A DNA stretch of 64,000 nt from Comamonadaceae bacterium (GTDB lineage: Bacteria > Pseudomonadota > Gammaproteobacteria > Burkholderiales > Burkholderiaceae_C): assembly GCA_027490925.1 (NCBI GenBank), contig JAIXXF010000033.1:1-64000 (forward strand), read 5' to 3'. Position 1 is the stretch's first letter; each line of letters begins with the position of its first letter. The notes beneath the pieces are model-generated. The model ran no database searches and had not been told where the DNA came from. It was given only the letters and a program-made list of their open reading frames with translations. Below are positions 57,055 through 64,000 of this stretch, piece by piece. Position numbers and translations under genes: made by a program.

Positions 57055-57818
57055 GCCGCACCGCGTTGCGCACCGAGGACCTGCGGGTCAAGATGGGCCC
57101 ATGTGAGGTGTTGCACGGCATCCACCTGAATCTGCCTGCGGGCCGGTGGACCAGCATCGTGGGGCCGAACGGCGCGGGCAAGTCCACGTTGCTCAAAGGC
57201 TTGGCGGGGCTGTGGCCATCCACCGGTCAGGTGTGGCTGAACGAGCGCCCGTGGCCCGAGTGGTCTGCCCGTCAACGTGCGCAGTGTGTGTCATGGCTGG
57301 GGCAAAACGAGTCCGCCGCAGACGACTTGCGGGTGCACGACGTGGTCATGCTGGGCCGCCTGCCGCACCAAGCGTGGCTGGCCCCGCCCAGCCCCGCCGA
57401 CCACGCCGCCGTGGAGCGCGCGTTGCGGACCACCCAGGCATGGGAATGGCGTGAGCGGCCGCTGGGCCAGCTCTCAGGCGGGGAACGCCAGCGCGTGCTG
57501 TTGGCGCGTGCGCTGGCGGTCGAGGCCGAGTTGCTGCTGATGGACGAGCCTCTGGCCAACCTCGACCCGCCGCACCAAGTCGATTGGCTGCACACGGTGC
57601 GCGCGCTGGTGGCGCAAGGCCGCACCGTTGTGAGCGTGCTGCACGAGTTGTCGCTGGCGCTGCAGGCCGACGATGTGCTGGTCATGGACCGCGGCCACGT
57701 GACCCATGTGGGCCCGTCGGGCGACCCCTCCACCCACGCCGCCATCACCGGCGTGTTCGGTCAGCGCATCGCCATCCTTCCGCTGGCTGGCCAGTGGGTC
57801 GCCGTGCCGCGGCTTTGA
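57051..57818 (+). CDS. btuD: cobalamin ABC transporter ATP-binding protein BtuD
   Basis: A 255-residue ABC ATPase. Walker A GPNGAGKST (about 38-46), signature [15 protein letters not shown] (about 139-153) and Walker [13 protein letters not shown] (about 159-170) are intact. The GTG start at 57051 overlaps the btuC stop (GTGA). It completes BtuCDF. Confidence 0.9.
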   Translation: MSRTALRTEDLRVKMGPCEVLHGIHLNLPAGRWTSIVGPNGAGKSTLLKGLAGLWPSTGQVWLNERPWPEWSARQRAQCVSWLGQNESAADDLRVHDVVMLGRLPHQAWLAPPSPADHAAVERALRTTQAWEWRERPLGQLSGGERQRVLLARALAVEAELLLMDEPLANLDPPHQVDWLHTVRALVAQGRTVVSVLHELSLALQADDVLVMDRGHVTHVGPSGDPSTHAAITGVFGQRIAILPLAGQWVAVPRL

Positions 57819-57851
57819 CTGACACCCGCTGATCCGTAAAACCCCCACACC

Positions 57852-58433
57852 ATGCAGATCGAAACCCCTCCCACCCAACGGCCCGCGGACCCGCCCGGCG
57901 GCGAGCGCCGCGGGCTGGTCATCGTCCACACCGGTGACGGCAAGGGCAAAAGCACCGCCGCCTTCGGGTTGGCCTTGCGCGCCCACGGGCGTCACCATGT
58001 GCATGGCAAGGCGGTCAAGATTTTTCAGTTCATGAAGGTGCCAAGCGCCCGGTTCGGCGAGCACCGCATGTTCGAGCAGATCGGCATCCCCATCGTTGGG
58101 CTGGGTGACGGGTTCAGCTGGAAAAGCCAAGACCTGGCGCGTTCGGCGCAACTGGCCCGCGACGGCTGGGAACGCGCCCAGGCCGAGGTGCTGAATGGCG
58201 ACAACTTCCTGGTGGTTCTGGACGAGATCACCTACCCGCTGATTTATGGCTGGCTACCGCTCGACCGGGTCCTGCTGGCCCTGAGTCAGCGCCCCAGGCA
58301 TGTGCATGTGGTGCTGACCGGACGCCGTTGTCCACCAGAGATCGTGACCATGGCCGACACCGTCACCGAGATGACCAAGATCAAGCACGCGTTCAACGCG
58401 GGCGTCCCGGCACAGCGCGGCATCGAAGACTGA
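57852..58433 (+). CDS. cobO: cob(I)yrinic acid a,c-diamide adenosyltransferase
   Basis: CobO/BtuR-type enzyme, 193 residues, adenosylating the corrinoid cobalt. P-loop HTGDGKGKSTAAFGLALRAHG (about 26-46), LVVLDEITYPLIYG (about 121-134) and VVLTGRRCPPEI are conserved. First of three cobalamin-assembly genes after the transporter, consistent with salvage of imported corrinoids. Confidence 0.95.
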   Translation: MQIETPPTQRPADPPGGERRGLVIVHTGDGKGKSTAAFGLALRAHGRHHVHGKAVKIFQFMKVPSARFGEHRMFEQIGIPIVGLGDGFSWKSQDLARSAQLARDGWERAQAEVLNGDNFLVVLDEITYPLIYGWLPLDRVLLALSQRPRHVHVVLTGRRCPPEIVTMADTVTEMTKIKHAFNAGVPAQRGIED

Positions 58434-58495
58434 CCCCCGTTGCCCTTTTGGCCGGTGCCCTTTTCTCTGTTGCCCCTTGATCGATTGACCACCGC

Positions 58496-59962
58496 ATGAC
58501 TCACCCCCCCACCCGAGCCCGCGCCGTCATGGTGCTGGGCACCACCAGCGGTGCTGGCAAGAGCTGGCTCACCACCGCACTGTGCCGCTGGTACGCCCGC
58601 CAGGGCCTCCAGGTCGCGCCCTACAAGGCTCAGAACATGAGCAACAACGCCCGCGTGGTGGCGGGCGGTGAGATCGGCAGCGCGCAGTACTTTCAGGCGC
58701 TGGCCGCCAACGCAGTGCCCGACGTGCGCATGAACCCGCTGCTGCTCAAACCCGAGGCCGACACCCGCAGCCAGGTGGTGCTGCTGGGCCAGGTGGACGA
58801 GGCCTTGTCGCGCATGGCGTGGCGTGGCCGCAGCGCGTCGGTGTGGCCGGTGGTGGCCCAGGCGCTGGACGAGTTGATGGCCGAGAACGATGTGGTGGTG
58901 ATAGAAGGCGCTGGCTCCCCGGCCGAGATCAACCTCAAAGACAGCGACATCGTCAACATGCGCACCGCCTTGCACGCCCGCGCCCGCTGCCTGTTGGTGA
59001 CCGACATTGACCGGGGCGGTGCGTTTGCCCACCTCTACGGCACCTGGGCTATGCTGCCACCGGAGGAGCAGGCCCTGATCCACGGCTTTGTGCTCAACAA
59101 GTTTCGTGGCGACGCGGCGTTGCTCGCCCCCGGGCCACAGATGTTGCAGGACCTGACCGGTGTGCCCACGGTGGCCACGTTGCCGATGTGGTGGCAACAC
59201 GGCCTGCCCGAAGAAGACGGTGTGTTTGACGACCGCAGCACCGCCGCTGGCCGCACGGTGCACACCACCGTCGCCATCGTCGCCTACCCCCGCATCAGCA
59301 ACCTGGACGAGTTCCAGCCGCTCAAAAACGTCCCGGGTGTGCGGGTGAAGTGGGTGCGCCACCCGGCCGAGCTGGCCGGGGCCGACTGGGTGGTGTTGCC
59401 CGGCTCCAAACACACCAGCAGCGACTTGGCTTGGCTGCGTGCGCAGGGCCTGGACCAGGCCGTCACCGCCCATGCCCAACGCGGTGGTCAGGTACTGGGC
59501 ATTTGCGGTGGCCTGCAGATGCTGGGCGAGGCCTTGATTGACCCGTATGGCATCGACGGCAACGGACCAGGCCTGGGCCTGCTGCCTCTGGCGACCGTGT
59601 TCGAGCCCCAAAAAACCGTGCGCCACTGGCAGGGTGCTTTTGGCACCCTGGTTGGCCATTGGACCGCGCTCTCGGGTGTCTCTGCGGCCGGGTACGAAAT
59701 TCATCACGGGCAGACCGCGCAACACCCGGCCCTGGCCGCCGCTGGCGACGTGGCCGTGGAGGTCCTGCAAGGCCTCGGCTGGCAAAACGGCGCAGGCAAC
59801 GTGCTGGGGGTTTACGTGCACGGGCTGTTTGAAGACAGCCGGGTGCTTGCCGCGTTGTTCGGCGCGCAAGCGCCCAGTCTGAACAGCGTGTTTGACGGGC
59901 TGGCCGATTTCGTCCACACCCACATGGGGCCCGGCGTGCTCCACCGCCTGGTCCAAGATTGA
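58496..59962 (+). CDS. cobQ: cobyric acid synthase
   Basis: Glutamine-dependent amidase, 488 residues. The N-terminal P-loop-like domain has MVLGTTSGAGKSWLTTALC and APYKAQNMSNNA. The C-terminal class I amidotransferase has the Cys nucleophile in LGICGGLQMLGE (about 331) and His in YEIHHGQTAQ (about 403). It amidates adenosylcobyrinic acid a,c-diamide at four positions. Confidence 0.95.
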   Translation: MTHPPTRARAVMVLGTTSGAGKSWLTTALCRWYARQGLQVAPYKAQNMSNNARVVAGGEIGSAQYFQALAANAVPDVRMNPLLLKPEADTRSQVVLLGQVDEALSRMAWRGRSASVWPVVAQALDELMAENDVVVIEGAGSPAEINLKDSDIVNMRTALHARARCLLVTDIDRGGAFAHLYGTWAMLPPEEQALIHGFVLNKFRGDAALLAPGPQMLQDLTGVPTVATLPMWWQHGLPEEDGVFDDRSTAAGRTVHTTVAIVAYPRISNLDEFQPLKNVPGVRVKWVRHPAELAGADWVVLPGSKHTSSDLAWLRAQGLDQAVTAHAQRGGQVLGICGGLQMLGEALIDPYGIDGNGPGLGLLPLATVFEPQKTVRHWQGAFGTLVGHWTALSGVSAAGYEIHHGQTAQHPALAAAGDVAVEVLQGLGWQNGAGNVLGVYVHGLFEDSRVLAALFGAQAPSLNSVFDGLADFVHTHMGPGVLHRLVQD

Positions 59963-59971
59963 ACCCTGCCC

Positions 59972-61012
59972 ATGACCCCTCTGGTCCCCGCCATCGATGA
60001 CCTGCACCAGCCCGAGCTGGCCCAGCGCCTGCGCGCGCTGCTGAACAACAAGACCAAGCCCGTCGGCTCGCTCGGTCGGCTGGAAGGCCTGGCCGAAAGA
60101 ATTGGGCTTGTCTTGGGCACGGCGTCGCCGCGCCTAACGGCCCCCCAGCTGGTGGTGTTCGCCGCCGACCATGGCCTGGCCGCGCAAGGCGTGTCGGCCT
60201 ACCCGAGCGACGTGACCTGGCAGATGGTGGAGAACTTCCTCGCCGGTGGCGCTGCCGTGAGCGTGTTGGCGCGCCAGCATGGCCTGGAGCTCACGGTGGT
60301 CGACTGCGGCGTGAACCACGACTTCGCCCCGCGTGATGGCCTGCGCGTGTGCAAGGTGGCCCATGGCACCGCCGACGCGTCTTTGGGCCCCGCCATGACC
60401 GCCGCCCAGTGCCAGCAGGCGTTGAACAACGGCGTCCATCTGGTCAAGCAACTGCCCGGCAACGCCTTGCTGCTGGGTGAGATGGGCATTGGCAACACCT
60501 CGGCCGCGTCGCTGTTGTTGGCGCGCCTTGGTGGGTTGGACGCTGCGGAGGTGACCGGTGCAGGCACCGGGCTGGACGCCCCTGGCATGGCGCGCAAGAC
60601 CGAGGTGCTGCAGCGCGTGCTGGCCCGCCATGCCGGTGCCCAGCGGCCGCTGGACGCGCTGGCCGCGTTCGGTGGTTTCGAGATCGCCACCATGGTGGGC
60701 GCGGTCCTGCAGGCGGCGGCCGAGCGCCGGGTGGTGGTGGTGGACGGCTTCATCGCCAGCGCTGCGGCGCTGGTGGCCAGCCGCCTGGCCCCCGCGGTGT
60801 TGCAGCGCTGCGTGTTCGCGCACCGGTCGGGCGAGCGCGGCCATGCCTGCATGCTCGCCCTGCTGGGGGCTGAGCCGCTGCTGGATTTGGGTCTGCGCCT
60901 GGGTGAAGGCTCTGGCGCAGCCCTGGCCTGGCCGCTGTTGGTGTCGGCTTGCGCGGTGCTCAATGAGATGGCCAGTTTTGATGCCGCCGGTGTCTCCCGC
61001 AGCCCAGCCTAG
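59972..61012 (+). CDS. cobT: nicotinate-nucleotide-dimethylbenzimidazole phosphoribosyltransferase
   Basis: Lower-ligand activation enzyme, 346 residues. The N-terminal [38 protein letters not shown] and [16 protein letters not shown] segments, and the catalytic Glu near the C-terminus (about 318, [12 protein letters not shown]), are all as in CobT. It starts 9 bp after cobQ. The remaining nucleotide-loop genes (cobS, cobU, cbiB/cobD) are not in the window. Confidence 0.95.
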   Translation: MTPLVPAIDDLHQPELAQRLRALLNNKTKPVGSLGRLEGLAERIGLVLGTASPRLTAPQLVVFAADHGLAAQGVSAYPSDVTWQMVENFLAGGAAVSVLARQHGLELTVVDCGVNHDFAPRDGLRVCKVAHGTADASLGPAMTAAQCQQALNNGVHLVKQLPGNALLLGEMGIGNTSAASLLLARLGGLDAAEVTGAGTGLDAPGMARKTEVLQRVLARHAGAQRPLDALAAFGGFEIATMVGAVLQAAAERRVVVVDGFIASAAALVASRLAPAVLQRCVFAHRSGERGHACMLALLGAEPLLDLGLRLGEGSGAALAWPLLVSACAVLNEMASFDAAGVSRSPA

Positions 61013-61202
61013 CTGGGTTCCTGGCCGGTCAGGGGGGCATGGCAAAATGCACGGCCTGCTAAGGCAACGTCTGCCGAATGGCACAGCCTGCGGGCCATGT
61101 TGGCCGCGAGTGTGCCGCGTCCCGTGTCAAGCTGCGAGTCAAGACGCCCACCGTCAAACCCCATGGGGCAGGGCGCTTCACCACCAATTTCCAGGAGTGT
61201 TT

Positions 61203-62282
61203 ATGGGTTCCACCGAAGTGCAAGCAATGGCCGCCGTTCAGCAGGCTGAACAACAAGCGAAGGCCGCCCCTTGGACGGTCGCGGCGGTGGAGGCCCTCAT
61301 GGCTTTGCCCCTGCCCGAGCTGATGCACCGCGCCCAAACCGTGCACCGCGCCCACTTCGACCCCCTGGAAGTGGAGTTCGCCACGCTGCTGTCGGTCAAA
61401 ACCGGCGGCTGCCCTGAAGACTGCTCCTACTGCCCGCAAGCGGCCCGCTATGACACCGGCGTGGAAGCCACCAAACTCATGGACCCGGCCGACGTGCTGG
61501 CCGCCGCGCGCGCCGCCAAGCAGGCCGGTGCCACCCGGTTTTGCATGGGCGCGGCCTGGCGCGCCCCCAAAGACCGCGACATTGAGAAGGTGAGTGAACT
61601 GGTGCGTGGCGTGAAGGCGCTGGGTCTGGAGACCTGCGGCACCCTGGGCATGCTGGAAGAAGGCCAGGCCCAAGCGCTGGCAGATGCCGGGCTGGACTAC
61701 TACAACCACAACCTCGACACCGCGCCCGAGTTCTACGGCCAGATCATCACCACCCGCGAATACCAAGACCGGCTGGACACGCTGGGCCATGTGCGCAGCG
61801 CGGGCATGAAGGTCTGCTGCGGTGGCATTGTGGGCATGGGCGAAGGCCGCCGCCAGCGCGCCGCGCTCATCGCACAACTGGCCAATCTCAACCCCTACCC
61901 CGAGTCGGTGCCCATCAACCACCTGGTGAAAGTGGAGGGCACGCCCCTGGCCGATCAGCCCGACCTGGACCCTATGGAGTTCGTGCGCACCATCGCTGTG
62001 GCCCGCATCACCATGCCCACCGCGCGCGTGCGTCTGTCCGCGGGACGCCGCGAAATGGGCGAAGCCGTGCAAACGCTCTGTTTCCTGGCTGGCGCCAACT
62101 CTATTTTCTACGGCGACAAACTGCTCACCACGGACAACCCCGAGTCCATGGACGACGTGGCGCTGATGAACAAGCTCGGCATGCACCCGCGGGGTGGCCA
62201 GTTGCCCGAAGTGGCCCCCGCCGCCACCGGCACCAGCTGCGCCAAGCCCATCGCCACCCCAGGCGGCTGTGGCTGCAACTGA
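61203..62282 (+). CDS. bioB: biotin synthase
   Basis: Radical SAM enzyme, 359 residues, inserting sulfur into dethiobiotin. The SAM-cluster motif is CPEDCSYC (CxxxCxxC, about residues 69-76). [12 protein letters not shown] and [23 protein letters not shown] carry the conserved Asn, Asp and Arg of the auxiliary cluster region. The start at 61203 has CAGGAGTG at 61192-61199. The 190 bp upstream show no clear BirA operator. It ends in a Cys-rich GGCGCN. Confidence 0.96.
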   Translation: MGSTEVQAMAAVQQAEQQAKAAPWTVAAVEALMALPLPELMHRAQTVHRAHFDPLEVEFATLLSVKTGGCPEDCSYCPQAARYDTGVEATKLMDPADVLAAARAAKQAGATRFCMGAAWRAPKDRDIEKVSELVRGVKALGLETCGTLGMLEEGQAQALADAGLDYYNHNLDTAPEFYGQIITTREYQDRLDTLGHVRSAGMKVCCGGIVGMGEGRRQRAALIAQLANLNPYPESVPINHLVKVEGTPLADQPDLDPMEFVRTIAVARITMPTARVRLSAGRREMGEAVQTLCFLAGANSIFYGDKLLTTDNPESMDDVALMNKLGMHPRGGQLPEVAPAATGTSCAKPIATPGGCGCN

Positions 62283-62482
62283 CACCGCCAGCGCCGTACG
62301 GCGACCGCGTTGACGTCGGCCCACAGGGTGAACCTGTGGGCCGTTTTGCTTTGCTCGCTCTGCAAGCGCTTGGACCTGACGCTCGAGGGGCAATCTCTGT
62401 GCGCCAGCCGGTTGTGTGCCTCGCGCAATGTGTCTATCCTGAACCACCGCCCAACCACGGGCCCACGAGACTGGAGGCACCC

Positions 62483-62920
62483 ATGTACAAGCGCATTTTG
62501 TTGGCTTACAACGGTTCTGAAGCGGGGCAAAAGGCGTTGCTGGATTGTCGAGACTTGGCGCAATGGGCTGGGGCGGAGCTGCATCTGGTGGCGGTGATGC
62601 CCATCATGTTGGGGGTGGTGGGCCTGGAGGGTGCGGTGTACGACCCCAGCCTGGCCGAACGCGAGCGCGCGGCCTACCAGGGGGTGTTGAACGAAGGTGT
62701 GCGCCGCCTGGCGGCAGCGGGGCACACAGCGCAAGGGCAGGTGCTGGCGGGGGAAACGATTGACGAGATCACCCAGCACGCGAAGAAGATCCAAGCCGAT
62801 CTGATCGTGGTGGGGCACCGCCACCTGGACCATTGGGCCGCCCGCTGGTGGAAAGGCTCGGTGTCCAAGGCATTGATCGAGCACGCGCCGTGCAGCGTGC
62901 TGGTGGTCATCACCCATTGA
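62483..62920 (+). CDS. universal stress protein A-family protein
   Basis: A 145-residue UspA-fold protein (YKRILLAYNGSEAGQKAL; ADLIVVGHRHLDHWAARWWK). The usual ATP motif G-x2-G-x9-G-[ST] is changed: the second Gly is His (GHRH), while GSVSKALIEHAPCSVLVV is kept, so ATP binding is doubtful. The start at 62483 has GGAGG at 62473-62477. Monocistronic by appearance. Confidence 0.88.
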   Translation: MYKRILLAYNGSEAGQKALLDCRDLAQWAGAELHLVAVMPIMLGVVGLEGAVYDPSLAERERAAYQGVLNEGVRRLAAAGHTAQGQVLAGETIDEITQHAKKIQADLIVVGHRHLDHWAARWWKGSVSKALIEHAPCSVLVVITH

Positions 62921-63050
62921 GGCCAGTGCATGGGCCTGGGTGACCGGGTTGAGCGAAGGCGTTGGCCGCACCGCCACCATGGTGCGCCCCAGCCAACACA
63001 CTCGGGTGGGGCGGTTGAAACGCCCAACCGCCTGATTCAACGCGTTTGAT

Positions 63051-63689
63051 TCAAGCGGCTTTGTTTTTGGCTTTGAAACCGCAGTGCGCCGCCACAGTGC
63101 ACTGCCCGCACAGCGGCTTGCGAGCCTGGCACACGTAGCGGCCATGCAAGATCAGCCAGTGGTGCGCGTCCACCAGGTAAGCGGGCGGGATGCGCTTCAT
63201 CAGCTTCGCTTCCACCGCCAGGGGCGTTTTGCCCGGCGCCAGCCCCGTGCGGTTGCCAAGCCGAAAAACGTGGGTGTCCACCGCCATGGTGGGCTCGCCA
63301 AAGGCCACATTCAGCACAACATTGGCGGTTTTGCGGCCCACGCCGGGCAGGGCCTCCAGCGCCTCGCGCTGTCGGGGCACCTCGCCGCCGTGCTGGGCCA
63401 CCAAGATGCGGCAGGTTTCCAGCAGGTGCTTGGCCGTGCTGCGGTACAGACCAATGGTTTTGATGTGTTGTTCCAGCCCTGCCAGGCCCAGCGCCAGGAT
63501 TTTCTGCGGTGTGCCTGCCACCGGGAACAGACGGCGGGTGGCCTTGTTCACGCCCACGTCGGTGGCTTGGGCGCTCAGCAACACGGCGGCCAAAAGCTCA
63601 AACACGGTGGTGTATTCCAGCTCGGTATTGGGCTGCGGGTTGGCGGCTTTCAGGGTGGCAAAAAAAGCTTCGATCTGATCGCGTTTCAT
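63051..63689 (-). CDS. nth: endonuclease III
   Basis: DNA glycosylase/AP lyase for oxidised pyrimidines, 212 residues. The helix-hairpin-helix with catalytic Lys is LPGVGRKTANVVLNV (about 114-128) and the catalytic Asp is in AVDTHVFRLGNR (about 136-147). The [4Fe-4S] loop has four Cys (VCQARKPLCGQCTVAAHC, about 186-203). Confidence 0.96.
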   Translation of the reverse strand: MKRDQIEAFFATLKAANPQPNTELEYTTVFELLAAVLLSAQATDVGVNKATRRLFPVAGTPQKILALGLAGLEQHIKTIGLYRSTAKHLLETCRILVAQHGGEVPRQREALEALPGVGRKTANVVLNVAFGEPTMAVDTHVFRLGNRTGLAPGKTPLAVEAKLMKRIPPAYLVDAHHWLILHGRYVCQARKPLCGQCTVAAHCGFKAKNKAA

Positions 63690-63759
63690 CGGGGTGTCTG
63701 CAGAGGTGTTGCCGCCATTCTCGCGGCATTCCGAGTGCGCAGTTGGCTAACATCGCGGC

Positions 63760-64000
63760 ATGCAAGATTTCAAGCGCGTTCTACGCAGGTGGGGGTTGGT
63801 GGTGGTGGTGGGCGGTGCCGCATGGCTGGTGGGCTGCGCGGCTGCACCGCAAGCGCCCGCCCCCCCCTTGCCGCGCCCCAAACTGGTGGTGCTGTTGGTG
63901 GTGGACGGCCTGCCGCAGCGCCAGATGTTGGCCTACCGCGACCAGCTCGCGCCCGATGGCTTGGCCCGTTTCCTCGACCGTGGCAGTTGGTTTGCCAATG
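63760..64000 (+). CDS. alkaline-phosphatase-family lipoprotein, 3' end outside window
   Basis: The first 80 codons are in view. A hydrophobic signal sequence ends in a lipobox, LVGC-A, at about residue 26. It is followed by a Pro-rich stretch and LVVLLVVDGLPQRQML, the typical metal-binding start of alkaline phosphatase/phosphodiesterase-family enzymes (Asp first ligand). Likely a periplasmic lipid-anchored phosphatase. Confidence 0.8.
   Translation, partial: MQDFKRVLRRWGLVVVVGGAAWLVGCAAAPQAPAPPLPRPKLVVLLVVDGLPQRQMLAYRDQLAPDGLARFLDRGSWFAN

Noticed and set aside
61013-61202. Region before bioB examined for a BirA operator or riboswitch.
   Set aside because: No dyad like the BirA operator and no known riboswitch core found; only the bioB Shine-Dalgarno is clear.
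63008-63034. 8-bp hairpin GGCGGTTG/CAACCGCC downstream of nth, considered as a terminator.
   Set aside because: There is no T-run on either strand; a role is possible but unsupported.

Overview
The window is a stretch of a high-GC betaproteobacterial chromosome, most likely Burkholderiales/Comamonadaceae. Supporting signs are the aroA-cmk fusion followed by rpsA-ihfB-lapA-lapB, a Bug/TctC-type solute-binding protein, a small Trp-rich protein, a SenA-like protein and a dispersed ~51-bp palindromic repeat of a style I associate with Comamonadaceae. Genes are tightly packed, often with ATGA/GTGA overlaps. I saw no rRNA, tRNA, CRISPR array, insertion sequence or prophage.

Layout. 1-3.2 kb: end of a TRAP transporter, a small membrane protein and an EgtB/SenA-like protein whose metal site looks destroyed. 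3.2-11.5 kb: a tungstate/molybdate island. It holds a ModE/PBP-type regulator divergent from a five-gene coupled operon (tupB-tupC-tupA, an orphan ModA-like binding protein, a small molybdopterin-fold protein with a frameshift at a perfect hairpin), then convergent modABC and divergent modE with a clear ModE box. 11.6-14.0 kb: a GAF-Fis regulator divergent from xdhC. 14.3-15.4 kb: a ComEA-like HhH protein and a small glycosyltransferase.

15.5-26 kb: a long minus-strand housekeeping run gyrA-pheA-tyrA-aroA/cmk-rpsA-ihfB-lapA-lapB (DNA topology, aromatic amino acids, translation, envelope regulation). 26.2-30 kb: ompA-like gene, PIN-PhoH ATPase, Bcp peroxiredoxin and a Mth938-domain protein. 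30-36.6 kb: a plus-strand run alaA-like aminotransferase, hom, thrC, mobB, moeA, moaD, moaE, which joins threonine and molybdopterin biosynthesis. 36.7-46.4 kb: a hypothetical gene, clpB with a sigma32-like promoter, cytochrome c, ilvD divergent from a LysR gene, rlhA and lgt. 46.6-50 kb: a Bug protein, an enoyl-CoA hydratase and malonyl-CoA synthetase.

50-51.7 kb: a TauE/SafE permease, a 6S RNA recognised from its 12-bp closing stem, zapA and a zapB-like gene. 51.8-61 kb: a cobalamin island headed by a B12 riboswitch (btuB, a signal-less B12-binding-like protein, btuF, btuC, btuD, cobO, cobQ, cobT), which imports corrinoids and starts to adenosylate and finish them. 61.2-64 kb: bioB, a universal stress protein, nth and the start of a phosphatase-family lipoprotein.

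The most notable observations are the SenA-like protein lacking two of three iron ligands, the frameshift sitting exactly in a perfect 17-bp palindrome, and the ~51-bp repeats that run through coding sequence, including the signal peptide of tupA. Family names are from sequence recognition only; no database search was possible.
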